A stretch of 64,000 nt of DNA from Actinokineospora auranticolor. GTDB taxonomy: Bacteria > Actinomycetota > Actinomycetes > Mycobacteriales > Pseudonocardiaceae. The stretch is from positions 434,001-498,000 of the forward strand of contig NZ_PTIX01000003.1 of NCBI RefSeq assembly GCF_002934265.1, in the 5' to 3' direction. The position numbers and the translations under genes are program-made. Under the pieces are notes generated by a model. It saw only the letters and a program-made list of their open reading frames with translations. It had not been told where the DNA came from and did not search any database. Below are positions 1-8,630 of the stretch, one piece after another (the stretch's first letter is position 1; the number at the start of each line of letters is the position of its first letter).

Positions 1-1
1 C

Positions 2-577
2 GTCGGGGATCTGCTGGCGGCGGAGGAGAACCGGGTCCAGGCGGCGGTTTCCCGGGCGGCGGTGATCGGCGTCCTGTACCTGGTGCTGCCGGACGCCGAG
101 ACGGGGGAGGCGTTTCGGCGGAGGGCGGGTGGCACGGTCGAACCGGCCCCGGCCGTGTCGGACGGGCGGCCCGTGTTCCGGATCTTGGTGCCCTCCGGTG
201 CGGTCTACCTGACCTCACCGGACGTGGCCCGGCAGGCGCTGACCGGCGGACGGCTGCCCGCGGGCGCGGACGGCGTCGTGCCGGTGGACGCCCGACCGCC
301 CGGCGTCGCCGTCCGGGTCTCGGACGGCGCGGAAGGCCGCTTGCTGGTCCTGACCGCCGAAGAGGAACCCGGCTGGCAGGCGACGGTCGACGGCAGGCCG
401 GTGCCGGTGGTGCGGGTGTGGGGCTCGGCGGTGGCGGTCAACCTGCCCACCCGGGCGGCCGAGGTCCGCGTCGAACAACCCGGCGGCCCGCGCGGCGCCC
501 TGCTGCTGGTTCAGGCGGCACTCGCGCTGTTCATCCTGCTCACCGCGATCCCGGCGCGCCCCGAGCGGCCGGACTAG
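2..577 (+). CDS. Membrane glycosyltransferase, C-terminal part (5' end outside window)
   Basis: The reading frame is open from the left edge to a TAG, so only the C-terminal ~191 residues are present. The visible part is a soluble beta-rich domain with a GWQATVDGRPVPV stretch, followed by a closing hydrophobic helix (LLLVQAALALFILLTAI) and a short charged tail. The W-x-A-x-VDG pattern is typical of the extracytoplasmic C-terminal domain of large polytopic glycosyltransferases and YfhO-like proteins. Actinobacteria often have a family 2 glycosyltransferase beside the Rv3259 homologue that follows here. The stop overlaps the stop of the convergent next gene by 3 bases. The exact family cannot be confirmed without the N-terminus. 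Confidence 0.55.
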   Translation, partial: VGDLLAAEENRVQAAVSRAAVIGVLYLVLPDAETGEAFRRRAGGTVEPAPAVSDGRPVFRILVPSGAVYLTSPDVARQALTGGRLPAGADGVVPVDARPPGVAVRVSDGAEGRLLVLTAEEEPGWQATVDGRPVPVVRVWGSAVAVNLPTRAAEVRVEQPGGPRGALLLVQAALALFILLTAIPARPERPD

Positions 578-1032
578 GCCTCGCCGTCGATCACCCCGGG
601 GTCCAGGCCCAGGTAGGTGGCCACCTGCTCCACCAGCACGTCGTGCACCAGGTCCGCCAGGTCCACGCTGTCCTTGGCCCGCGCCTCCAGCGGCCGCCGG
701 TACAGCACGATCCGCGCCCGGGTCGGTTGTCCCCGTTTGTCGACCCCCGCGCGCACCAGCCGGGCCAGCGGCACCCCGCTGTCGGCCAGCACGCCGTCCG
801 GCGCGTCCGGGGTGACCTCCGGCACGTCGTCCACCGCGACGTCGAGCTTGGTCAACTCCGTGCGCCACCGCGCCTCGATCGGCTCCAGCGCGTCGAGGAC
901 CAAGGCGTCGAACTTCTCCGCTCTGGTGCTGGCCGCGGGCAGCGTCGACGGGTAGAGGGGGCCGCGCAGACCGCGGCCGTGTCGGTCGCGGTTGCGTCTG
1001 CCGCGCCGCCGGGAACTGCGTGCCGTCACCAC
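574..1032 (-). CDS. Metallopeptidase-family protein with degenerate active site (Rv3259-like)
   Basis: This 152-residue protein has a basic, Arg-rich first 25 residues and then a compact alpha/beta domain. It matches the short zincin-like family (DUF1025, PF06262) found beside DUF3499 in actinobacteria. The family helix that should carry HEXXH reads VHDVLVEQVATYLGLDP: the first His is kept, but Glu and the second His are absent, so zinc peptidase activity is doubtful. It is divergent from DUF3499 and convergent with the glycosyltransferase. The start is GTG. The gene call rests on synteny and conserved length; function is unknown. Confidence 0.7.
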   Translation of the reverse strand: MVTARSSRRRGRRNRDRHGRGLRGPLYPSTLPAASTRAEKFDALVLDALEPIEARWRTELTKLDVAVDDVPEVTPDAPDGVLADSGVPLARLVRAGVDKRGQPTRARIVLYRRPLEARAKDSVDLADLVHDVLVEQVATYLGLDPGVIDGEA

Positions 1033-1140
1033 CCTGAGCAGGGTACGCGGGTGGGTGAGGTGGGCCGGTTGGGCGTGTCGGGGGCGTGTCGTGGGGCACT
1101 TGGGGCGCAGGACGCCGGAAAGGCGCTATGGTCACCGATC

Positions 1141-1500
1141 GTGCGGAGCGTGCGGCGGTGTTCGCGAACCGGGTGTATCAACCCGGCCGTCGCCACGCTG
1201 ACTTACGCCTACGCCGAGTCCACCGCCGTCGTCGGGCCGCTGGCCACCTACTCCGAACCGCACAGCTACGACCTGTGCGAGGAGCACGCGCTGCGGCTCA
1301 CCGTGCCGCGCGGCTGGGAAGTGGTCCGCCACGACGGCGCGTTCGCCCTCCCCGAGCCCAGCGTCGACGACCTGACCGCGCTGGCCGAGGCCGTGCGCGA
1401 GGCCGGTCGGGTGGACCGGCCGGTCGAGCAACCCGAGCCGGGCACCCAGTCGGGCAGGCGCGGCCACCTGCGGGTCCTCCCGGACCCCGTCACCGACTGA
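1141..1500 (+). CDS. DUF3499 family protein (Rv3258c-like)
   Basis: The chosen GTG start gives 119 residues beginning VRSVRRCSRTGC, which is the family's usual N-terminus; the longer frame upstream is not conserved-looking. The family pattern is clear: a CSRTGC motif, a TLTYAYAESTAVVGPL stretch, then EPHSYDLCEEHA. The paired Cys-x4-Cys and the later Cys-x2-Glu-His suggest a small metal-binding fold, but no function is established. In mycobacteria the homologue sits next to manB, as here, so it probably belongs to the mannose-activation neighbourhood. No enzyme motif is visible. Confidence 0.85.
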   Translation: MRSVRRCSRTGCINPAVATLTYAYAESTAVVGPLATYSEPHSYDLCEEHALRLTVPRGWEVVRHDGAFALPEPSVDDLTALAEAVREAGRVDRPVEQPEPGTQSGRRGHLRVLPDPVTD

Positions 1501-1713
1501 ACCGCGGCGCGCGATCCGGACACCGGTCCGCCGACCCGCCACCGCCCCGGTCCACCACCGGCCCCGGTAGGCGGTGGCACGCGGCCGAATCCCGCCGGTC
1601 CCCGGTCCCGGGGCGGACTGACCATCGGCGCGGGCGGACCGCCGGTAGGCTCCTGCACGAGGAAACGCGGGTGGCCGGGAGGCGGTCACCGCCCCGACCC
1701 CTGGGAGTCCCCC

Positions 1714-3123
1714 GTGCGCGACCTGTCCGGTGTCTTCAAGGCGTACGACATCCGCGGCGTGGTGGGTGAGCAGATCGACGCAGACCTCGTGCGGGCCATC
1801 GGCGCCGCCTTCGCCCGACTGGTCGGCGGCACCGCCGTGGTCGTCGGGTACGACATGCGCGACTCCTCCCCGGGCCTGGCCGACGCCTTCGCCGACGGCG
1901 TCACCGACGAGGGCCTCGACGTGGTCAGCATCGGCCTGGCCAGCACCGACATGCTCTACTTCGCCTCCGGCAGCCTCGACCTGCCCGGCGCGATGTTCAC
2001 CGCGAGCCACAACCCGGCCAAGTACAACGGCATCAAGCTCTGCCGCGCGGGCGCCGCCCCGGTCGGCCAGGACTCCGGCCTCACCGAGATCCAGGGCGAC
2101 GTCGAGCGGACCCTCGGCGCCGGTCCGGAGGCGCTGGCGGGCGCGGGCGGCAGCACCAACAACCGCGACATGGTCCGCTCCGCGGAGCGCGCCAAGGGCA
2201 CCGTGGAGACCCGCGACCTGCTCGCCGACTACGCCGCGCACCTGCGCAAGCTGGTCGACCTGTCCGCGATCCGACCGCTCAAGCTGGTCGTCGACGCGGG
2301 CAACGGCATGGGCGGGCACACCGTGCCGACGGTCTTCGAGGGGCTCCCGCTGGAGGTCGTGCCGCTGTTCTTCGAGCTCGACGGCAGCTTCCCCAACCAC
2401 GAGGCCAACCCGCTGGACCCGAAGAACATCGTCGACCTGCAGGCCAAGGTGCGCGAGGTCGGCGCGGACGCGGGCCTGGCCTTCGACGGCGACGCCGACC
2501 GCTGCTTCGTGGTCGACGAGCACGGCGACCCGGTCTCGCCCAGCGCCATCACCGCCCTGGTCGCGGTGCGCGAGCTGGCCAAGGAGCCGGGCGGCACGGT
2601 GATCCACAACCTGATCACCTCGCACGCCGTGCCGGAGATCGTCGCCGAGCACGGCGGCCAGCCGGTGCGCACCCGCGTCGGGCACTCGTTCATCAAGCAG
2701 GAGATGGCCCGCACCGGCGCGATCTTCGGCGGCGAGCACTCCGCGCACTACTACTTCCGCGACTTCTGGCGCGCCGACACCGGCATGCTGGCCGCGCTGC
2801 ACGTGCTCGCCGCGCTCGGCGGCCAGCCGGGCCCGCTGTCCGAGCTGACCCGCGAGTACAACCGCTACGCCGCCTCCGGTGAGATCAACTCCACGGTCGC
2901 CGACCAGGCCGGTCGGCTCGCCGCGATCAAGGCCGAGTTCGGCGCCCGCGACGGCGTGGTGCTCGACGAGCTCGACGGCTTGACCGTCCAGCTGCCCGAC
3001 GGCGGCTGGTTCAACCTGCGCGCGTCGAACACCGAGCCGCTGCTGCGGCTCAACATCGAGGCCGCCGACGACGCCGCCGTCGCGGCCATCCGCGACGAGG
3101 TGCTGGCGATCGTCCGGGCCTGA
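1714..3123 (+). CDS. manB: Phosphomannomutase / phosphoglucomutase
   Basis: This 469-residue cytoplasmic alpha-D-phosphohexomutase interconverts mannose-6-phosphate and mannose-1-phosphate, supplying GDP-mannose for glycans. All four family signatures are visible: TASHNP with the phosphoserine at about residue 98, the Mg loop FDGDADR near 257-263, the sugar-specificity loop GEHSAHYYF, and the phosphate loop RASNTEP near the C-terminus. Length is normal for the family. The GTG start follows a GGGAG ribosome site. It is the first gene of a run with the Trm112-like, SIS and manA genes, the same order as in M. tuberculosis. Phosphoglucomutase side activity is possible. Confidence 0.95.
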   Translation: MRDLSGVFKAYDIRGVVGEQIDADLVRAIGAAFARLVGGTAVVVGYDMRDSSPGLADAFADGVTDEGLDVVSIGLASTDMLYFASGSLDLPGAMFTASHNPAKYNGIKLCRAGAAPVGQDSGLTEIQGDVERTLGAGPEALAGAGGSTNNRDMVRSAERAKGTVETRDLLADYAAHLRKLVDLSAIRPLKLVVDAGNGMGGHTVPTVFEGLPLEVVPLFFELDGSFPNHEANPLDPKNIVDLQAKVREVGADAGLAFDGDADRCFVVDEHGDPVSPSAITALVAVRELAKEPGGTVIHNLITSHAVPEIVAEHGGQPVRTRVGHSFIKQEMARTGAIFGGEHSAHYYFRDFWRADTGMLAALHVLAALGGQPGPLSELTREYNRYAASGEINSTVADQAGRLAAIKAEFGARDGVVLDELDGLTVQLPDGGWFNLRASNTEPLLRLNIEAADDAAVAAIRDEVLAIVRA

Positions 3124-3177
3124 GCTGCGATTTCCCGTACCCGCCTGGGACACTGGACACCAACGAGGAGGACCACC

Positions 3178-3384
3178 ATGGCAGTCACACTGGACGCGCG
3201 GTTGCTGGACATCCTCGCGTGCCCGTCCGACGACCACGCGCCGCTGGCCGTCGGCACGCCCGACGACCCCGAGGCCGACGTGCTGACGTGCACCGAGTGC
3301 GGCAGGCAGTACCCGGTGAGCGACGGCATCCCGGTGCTGCTGCTCGACGAGGCCGTCGAGCCATCGGGCCAGGGCGAGGGGTGA
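3178..3384 (+). CDS. Trm112 family zinc-ribbon protein
   Basis: This 68-residue protein has the Trm112 layout: LLDILACP near residue 15, a linker, CTECGRQYPV, then DGIPVLLLDE. Such proteins fold as a zinc ribbon and in other organisms serve as partners or activators of methyltransferases; in bacteria their partner is usually unknown. The ATG follows a strong GAGGAGG site. The stop overlaps the GTG start of the SIS-domain gene by four bases (GTGA), so the two are probably translationally coupled. Only one full Cys pair plus one isolated Cys is visible, so metal binding may be incomplete. Confidence 0.88.
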   Translation: MAVTLDARLLDILACPSDDHAPLAVGTPDDPEADVLTCTECGRQYPVSDGIPVLLLDEAVEPSGQGEG

Positions 3385-4475
3385 CCACCGTGCCGGACGA
3401 CAGCCTGCTCGACGACCCCGCCCGGCTCGGCGCGGCCGACCAGGAGGGGCTGCTGCGCGCGGGCGCCATGGCCGGTGCCCAGGTCCGGGCCACCGCCGAG
3501 GCGGCCCGCGACGCGGGCCTGGACCGGCTGGCCGGGCAGCGGCCCCGGGCCATCGTGCTGATCACCCGGCCCGGGCTCGGGCCCGCGGTGTCCCGGCTGC
3601 TCGCCGAGCTGCTGCTGCCGTCGTGCCCGGTGCCGCTGGTGGTCACCGACGTGGTGCCGCCGTGGGTGGGCGCGCTGGACGTGGTCATCGCGCACACCGA
3701 CGAACCCGGCGACGTCGTCCTCGCCGAGGGGGTGGACCGCGCGGGCCGCTTCGGCGCGGGCGTGGTGCTGACCGCGCCCGCCGAGGGCCCGGTCGCGGCC
3801 GCCGCCGCGGGCAAGGCCGTGCTGATCGCGCCCCGGATCGCGGTGCGCCCCGGCTTCGGCTTCGCCAAGGCCTACACCGCGGGCCTGCTCGCCCTCGACA
3901 CCCTCGGGCTGCTGCGGCTCGACAGCGAACTGCTGGCCGACGAGCTCGACCGCGAGGCCGAGCGCAGCCACCCGCAGCACGAGTCGTTCGTCAACCCGGC
4001 CAAGACCCTGGCGCTGCGGCTGGCCGACCACGCGCCGCTGCTGTGGGGCCTGGACCACGTGGCCACCGCCGTCGGCAGGCACGCCGTGCAGGTGCTGGGC
4101 ACGCACACCGACCTGGTCTGCGACGTGGTCGGCTACCCGCAGGCCAGCAGCCGCATCGCGCTGCACCGCGCCGCCGTGAAGGCCACCGCGGGCCGCGACA
4201 TCTTCGCCGACCCCGACGACTTCGACGGCCCGGCCGCCCTGCCACCGCGGGTGCTGCTGCTGGCCGTGCGCGCGCAACCGGGCGACCCGGTGCGCAGACA
4301 GGCGACCGAGACGCTGCCGGGCGCGGACGTGCTCGCCCCGGCCGAGGAGATCACCGCCGACGAGCCCACCTGCGCCGGGGTGCTGGCGCTGCGGTTCGAG
4401 CTCGCCGCCCTCTACCTGGGACTGGCCGCGGGCACCACGGGCGGCACCGGGCGGTACGCACCCGCGACCGCCTGA
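3381..4475 (+). CDS. SIS-domain sugar-phosphate isomerase-like protein (Rv3256c-like)
   Basis: This 364-residue protein lies between the Trm112 gene and manA, exactly where mycobacteria have Rv3256c. The sequence shows two alpha/beta halves typical of double-SIS phosphosugar-binding proteins of the phosphoglucose/phosphomannose isomerase type, with Ala-rich helices and strands such as AIVLITRPG and PLVVTDVV. The usual Ser/Thr-rich phosphate loops are weak, so catalytic activity is uncertain. GTG at 3381 overlaps the previous stop, which makes it the natural start. A regulatory or accessory role in mannose metabolism is an inference from the operon. Confidence 0.75.
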   Translation: MTTVPDDSLLDDPARLGAADQEGLLRAGAMAGAQVRATAEAARDAGLDRLAGQRPRAIVLITRPGLGPAVSRLLAELLLPSCPVPLVVTDVVPPWVGALDVVIAHTDEPGDVVLAEGVDRAGRFGAGVVLTAPAEGPVAAAAAGKAVLIAPRIAVRPGFGFAKAYTAGLLALDTLGLLRLDSELLADELDREAERSHPQHESFVNPAKTLALRLADHAPLLWGLDHVATAVGRHAVQVLGTHTDLVCDVVGYPQASSRIALHRAAVKATAGRDIFADPDDFDGPAALPPRVLLLAVRAQPGDPVRRQATETLPGADVLAPAEEITADEPTCAGVLALRFELAALYLGLAAGTTGGTGRYAPATA

Positions 4476-4757
4476 GCGGGCCGGGCCCGCGGGAACCGGG
4501 GGCCACGAGCGCACCGTGGACCCACCGGGTGTCGACGCCGAAACCGGGCAACCGACAATCCTCCCGGTGATGGACCGTCCCACCGAGACCGGAACAGGGT
4601 GAACCGACGAACCGTGGTCAGACCGACCACGGCCCAACGACGAGGCGGACGTGGCGTGGACGCGGCAGGCACCGCGACCCGGCGCCGCGCGCCGCAGTGC
4701 GACGACTCGACGACCGCGGCGGGCGGGCGGCGGGTCGCAAGAGGGAGTGAAGAGCCA

Positions 4758-5987
4758 GTGGAGCTGCTGCGCAACGCGGTGCGGCCGTACGCGTGGGGAT
4801 CGCGGACGACCATCGCCGAGATGCTCGGCCGACCGGTCCCCGCACCGCACCCTGAGGCGGAGCTGTGGATGGGCGCGCACCCGGGCGACCCGTCGTACCT
4901 GGTGGGCCGCGACGGTGCCGAGCGGTCGCTGCTCGCGGGCATCGAGGCCGACCCGACCGGCCAGCTCGGCGACGCCACCGCGTCCCGCTGGGGCAACCGG
5001 TTGCCGTTCCTGCTGAAGATCCTCGCCGCCGAGGAACCGCTGAGCATGCAGGCGCACCCGTCCGCGGTGCAGGCGGCCGAGGGCTACGCCGCCGAGGAGG
5101 CCGCGGGCATCGCGCGCGACGCGGTGAACCGCAACTACCCGGACCCCACGGCCAAGCCCGAGCTGCTGTGCGCGCTCACCGAGTTCCACGCGCTCGCCGG
5201 CTTCCGCGACCCGCACCGGACCATCGCGCTGCTGGAGCAGCTGCGCACCCCGGGCCTGTCCGCGCACATCGACCTGCTGGTCGGCCAGCCCAACTCCGAT
5301 GGCCTGCGGGCGCTGTTCACCACCTGGATCACGCTGCCGCAGATCGCGCTGGAGCGGCTGGTGCCGGACCTGCTGGAGGCCTGCGTCGCGCACCTCAAGG
5401 CCCGCGGCGAGTTCGCCCAGGAGTGCCGCACGGTGCTGGAGCTGGCCGAGAACTACCCGGGCGACGCCGGGGTGCTGGCCGCGCTGCTGCTCAACCGGCT
5501 GGTGCTCGCGCCCGGCGAGGCGATCTACCTGCCCGCGGGCAACCTGCACGCCTACCTGCGCGGGACCGGTGTGGAGATCCTGGCCAACTCGGACAACATC
5601 CTGCGCTGCGGGCTCACCCCGAAGCACGTCGACGTCCCGGAACTGCTGCGGGTGCTGGACTTCGGCTGCGGCGACATGCCGGTGTCCACAGGCGAGCAGG
5701 CGGGTCGGCTGCGCACGTACCGCACGGACGCCCCCGAGTTCGAACTGTCCCGGGTGGAGTGGTCGGCGGGCGAGACCGACGAGGTGGTGCTGCCGTCGCG
5801 GAGACCGGCGATCCTGGTGTGCACCGGGGGCGAGGTGGCGGTGGGCGATCTCGTCGTGCCGCGGGGCCGGTCGGTGTGGGTGTCCGCGAGTGACGGGGAC
5901 CTGGCGGTGCGGTCGACGGGCGGTGATCGGGCTCAGGTATTTGTGGCAACCGTCGGTGCTGAAGCGCCCGAGCATGACACGCTCTGA
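4758..5987 (+). CDS. manA: Mannose-6-phosphate isomerase, class I
   Basis: This cytoplasmic zinc enzyme converts fructose-6-phosphate to mannose-6-phosphate. The 409-residue product begins VELLRNAVRPYAWGS, the usual family N-terminus. The GTG at 4758 has GGAG about 11 bases upstream, whereas the longer open frame upstream is low-complexity Arg/Pro. Zinc ligands are visible as QAHPS (Gln98 and His100), the Glu in KPELLCAL, and the His in PAGNLHAYLRG, followed by the conserved SDNILRCGLTPK loop. It closes the mannose-activation run begun by manB. Confidence 0.95.
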   Translation: MELLRNAVRPYAWGSRTTIAEMLGRPVPAPHPEAELWMGAHPGDPSYLVGRDGAERSLLAGIEADPTGQLGDATASRWGNRLPFLLKILAAEEPLSMQAHPSAVQAAEGYAAEEAAGIARDAVNRNYPDPTAKPELLCALTEFHALAGFRDPHRTIALLEQLRTPGLSAHIDLLVGQPNSDGLRALFTTWITLPQIALERLVPDLLEACVAHLKARGEFAQECRTVLELAENYPGDAGVLAALLLNRLVLAPGEAIYLPAGNLHAYLRGTGVEILANSDNILRCGLTPKHVDVPELLRVLDFGCGDMPVSTGEQAGRLRTYRTDAPEFELSRVEWSAGETDEVVLPSRRPAILVCTGGEVAVGDLVVPRGRSVWVSASDGDLAVRSTGGDRAQVFVATVGAEAPEHDTL

Positions 5988-6149
5988 CACTTTCTCCCGT
6001 CATCCACCCCCTCATCCCCACCCGGCACCGTCCCGACTTGGTAGGGCGGCTGCCGCCGAGTAGCCGCGATCGTGAGGACGGGCTCAACCACGAGCCACGC
6101 ACCTATAGGCTCACCCCGACATATCGGGCCGTCAGCAGGGAGCAGCACA

Positions 6150-7073
6150 GTGTCCGCAGGAGGCAGCACGAGGGCCATCCTCGCCGCGTTGGGCGCCAAC
6201 GCGGGCATCGCGGTCGCGAAGTTCGTCGGCTTCCTGGTCACGGGCTCGTCGTCGATGCTCGCGGAGTCGGTGCACTCGGTGGCCGACACGTCCAACCAGG
6301 GCCTGCTGCTGCTCGGGCAGAAGACCTCCCAGCGCAAGGCGAACAAGGACCACCCCTTCGGCTACGGCCGCGACCGGTACTTCTACTCCTTCGTGGTGGC
6401 GCTGCTGCTGTTCACCCTCGGTTCGGTGTTCGCGCTGTACGAGGGCATCCACAAGGTCGCCGAACCGGAGAAGCTGTCGTCCCCGCTGGTCGCGGTGGTC
6501 ATCCTGGTGGTCGCGGTCGCGCTGGAGAGCTACTCGTTCTACACCGCCATCAAGGAATCCCGCGCCATCAAGGGCGACGTGTCGTGGTGGGGCTTCATCC
6601 GCCAGTCGCGCACCCCGGAGCTGCCGGTCGTGCTGCTGGAGGACGCGGGCGCCCTGCTCGGCCTGGTGCTGGCCCTGCTCGGCGTCGGCCTCACGGTGAT
6701 CACCGGCGACCCGGTGTTCGACGGCATCGGCACGCTGTCCATCGGCATCCTGCTCGGCGTCATCGCGATCATCCTGATCATCGAGATGAAGTCCCTGCTC
6801 ATCGGCGAGGGCGCCACCCCGGACGAGCTGGCCAAGATCGAGGACGAGCTGGCCACCGGCAAGGTCGAGCGGATCATCCACCTGCGCACCCAGTACCTGG
6901 GCCCGGAGGAGCTGCTGGTCGCGGCCAAGATCGCGCTGCGCCCCGGGCTGCCCATGGAGGACGTCGCCCGGGCCATCGACGACGCCGAGGCCCGGGTCCG
7001 CAAGGCGGTCCCCTCGGCCCGGCTGATCTACCTGGAGCCCGACCTCTACCGGACCACCGTCCGCACGCCGTAG
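6150..7073 (+). CDS. Cation diffusion facilitator family transporter
   Basis: This 307-residue membrane protein exports divalent metal (Zn, Mn or Co) by proton antiport. It has the CDF fold: helix 2 carries ESVHSVADTSNQ with the family's His/Asp metal site, the next loop has KDHPFGYGRDRYFYSF, several further helices follow, and a cytoplasmic ferredoxin-like domain (IIHLRTQYLGPEELLVAAKI) ends the protein. This sequence style resembles the ZnT9-like branch. GTG at 6150 has GGGAG upstream and is preferred over the earlier in-frame start at 6072. No metal-sensor gene is adjacent, so the ion is unknown. Confidence 0.9.
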   Translation: MSAGGSTRAILAALGANAGIAVAKFVGFLVTGSSSMLAESVHSVADTSNQGLLLLGQKTSQRKANKDHPFGYGRDRYFYSFVVALLLFTLGSVFALYEGIHKVAEPEKLSSPLVAVVILVVAVALESYSFYTAIKESRAIKGDVSWWGFIRQSRTPELPVVLLEDAGALLGLVLALLGVGLTVITGDPVFDGIGTLSIGILLGVIAIILIIEMKSLLIGEGATPDELAKIEDELATGKVERIIHLRTQYLGPEELLVAAKIALRPGLPMEDVARAIDDAEARVRKAVPSARLIYLEPDLYRTTVRTP

Positions 7074-7264
7074 TAGATCGTGCCGCAGTGGGCATACAGG
7101 TCGAACGGGCGCCCGGGCGGCGGTGCGGTGGCGCTACCGCCGGTCACGACCCGCACGACACTGCTGACCGTGCTGGTGACGGGTGGTACCGGTGCGGCGT
7201 CGATCGTCGACGTGCCGCATCCGGTCGCCAGCAGACCCACGGCCAGGACTAGGCGCTTGCGCAT
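7046..7264 (-). CDS. Small putative lipoprotein
   Basis: This 72-residue protein has a lipoprotein signal (MRKRLVLAVGLLATGC, lipobox L-A-T-G-C), a Ser/Thr/Pro spacer, and a short conserved-looking C-terminal piece, PFDLYAHCGTIYYGVR. That Y-x-H-C-G element also appears in other small actinobacterial lipoproteins that I recognise only loosely. The ATG has AGGGGG upstream. Its 3' end overlaps the 3' end of the convergent CDF transporter gene by 28 bases, which is unusual but does not disturb either motif. The single C-terminal Cys could form an intermolecular disulfide outside the cell. Function is unknown. Confidence 0.55.
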   Translation of the reverse strand: MRKRLVLAVGLLATGCGTSTIDAAPVPPVTSTVSSVVRVVTGGSATAPPPGRPFDLYAHCGTIYYGVRTVVR

Positions 7265-7306
7265 GCGGTCCCCCTGTTCTCCACCAGGGTGACGTGGTGG
7301 GCAGCG

Positions 7307-8593
7307 CTATCCGCTGCACCCCGCGAGCGAACCCAGCAGGCGGGTGGCCGCCTCGGTGTGGCCCGCCTGGGTGAGCAGGCCCGCCGGGGCCAGGACGTAG
7401 TCGCGGTCGACCGCCACGCGGGCGTGCCGCAGCACCGGGCGCAGGACGGGGTCCGCGCGCAGGGTCTCCTCGACCGCGGTCAGCGCCTCGGGGGTCGCGT
7501 GCCGGAAGACGCCGCCGGACAGGACCAGGAGGGTGGCGCCGCGGGGGCCCAGGTTGCCGTCGATGCCGCGCAGGTGGCGGCGGACGGCCAGGACCGCGGC
7601 CAGCGCGGCGAGCCGGGTGTCCACGGACGACTCCTCCGGGGTGGACGGCACGAACCCGACCGCCGCCGCGCGCGCTTCCGCCGCCGCGGCGAGGGAGGTG
7701 TCGTCCGCGAGCAGGTGTTCGGCGACCGCCTCCGCGACGATGCCCGGGGCCGACCAGCGCATGCCGATGTCGCCCTCCACCGACCGCCGGTCCGGGGGCA
7801 GCGCGACGACCGCGCCGGTGGACTCCACAGTGGACACCGCCGAGTACACGTCCGTGGTCGCGCCGCCCACGTCGACGACCAGCACCGCGCCCTCGGTCTC
7901 GGCCGACGCGCACGCGAGCCGGGACACCCCCGCCAGCACCGCGTCCGGGGTGACCGTGCGGACCATGGCGCGGAAGCGGGGGCCGCGCGAGAGGCCCTTG
8001 CCGCCGATCACGTGCCGCAGGAACACCTCGCGGATCGCCCGGCGGGCCGGGTCGGGAGCCAGGTCGCCCACGTCCGGCAGCACGTTGTCGGTGGCCACGA
8101 CCGTGCACCCGGCCAGGGCCGCGGCGGCCCGCGCACGCGCCGCCGCGTTGCCCGCCAGCACGATCGGCACCCGGACGCGGTTCGCGGCCAGCTTGCGCGC
8201 GTTGTGCAGCAGCACCCGCTCGTCGCCGCCGTCGGTGCCGCCGACCAGCAGCACCACGTCCGGCCGCGCGGCCCGCAGCGCCCGCACGTTGCTCAGCTCG
8301 CCAGCCGACACGTGCACGACCTTGGCCCCCGCCGACAGCGCCACCCGGTACCCGGCTTCGGCGCTGACCAGCCGCTCCTGGCCCACCACCGCCAACCGCA
8401 GGCCACCGCCCGCCGACGAACACGCCAGCACTTCGACACGGCCCAGCCCGAGCGCGGTCAGCACGGCCCCGACGCCGTCGAGCACCTCGGGCGGGGTGGT
8501 GGCGTGCTGCGCGGTACCGAGCAGGCGACCGTCGTCGGCGACGGCCGCGCCCTTCGTCCACGTCGAACCGATGTCCAGGCAGAGGAAGGGCAC
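7307..8593 (-). CDS. MutL/GlmL-type ATPase of glutamate mutase family
   Basis: This 428-residue protein has the ASKHA-like ATPase fold. The phosphate loop is LDIGSTWTKGA at the N-terminus, a second phosphate motif is VVDVGGATTDVYS near the middle, and the adenosine region is LLVLSGGVFRH. It matches the MutL/GlmL family, thought to be a reactivating chaperone for B12-dependent glutamate mutase (or ornithine aminomutase-like enzymes) by expelling damaged cobalamin. No mutS/mutE-type mutase gene lies nearby, so the partner must be elsewhere or different. It is followed on the same strand by an amino-acid permease gene upstream, perhaps sharing substrate logic. Confidence 0.82.
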   Translation of the reverse strand: MPFLCLDIGSTWTKGAAVADDGRLLGTAQHATTPPEVLDGVGAVLTALGLGRVEVLACSSAGGGLRLAVVGQERLVSAEAGYRVALSAGAKVVHVSAGELSNVRALRAARPDVVLLVGGTDGGDERVLLHNARKLAANRVRVPIVLAGNAAARARAAAALAGCTVVATDNVLPDVGDLAPDPARRAIREVFLRHVIGGKGLSRGPRFRAMVRTVTPDAVLAGVSRLACASAETEGAVLVVDVGGATTDVYSAVSTVESTGAVVALPPDRRSVEGDIGMRWSAPGIVAEAVAEHLLADDTSLAAAAEARAAAVGFVPSTPEESSVDTRLAALAAVLAVRRHLRGIDGNLGPRGATLLVLSGGVFRHATPEALTAVEETLRADPVLRPVLRHARVAVDRDYVLAPAGLLTQAGHTEAATRLLGSLAGCSG

Positions 8594-8630
8594 GGCCGCC
8601 GATCCTACGAGTCCGGCGGGTTCGCCGTGC

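Noticed and set aside
1132-3237. Long minus-strand open frame over manB
   Set aside because: It is a shadow of a GC-rich gene with clear phosphomutase motifs; its composition is Val/Gly/Arg noise and it has no domain.
2865-5990. 1041-residue minus-strand frame across the SIS and manA genes
   Set aside because: Opposite-strand shadow of well-recognised genes with typical high-GC third-position bias.
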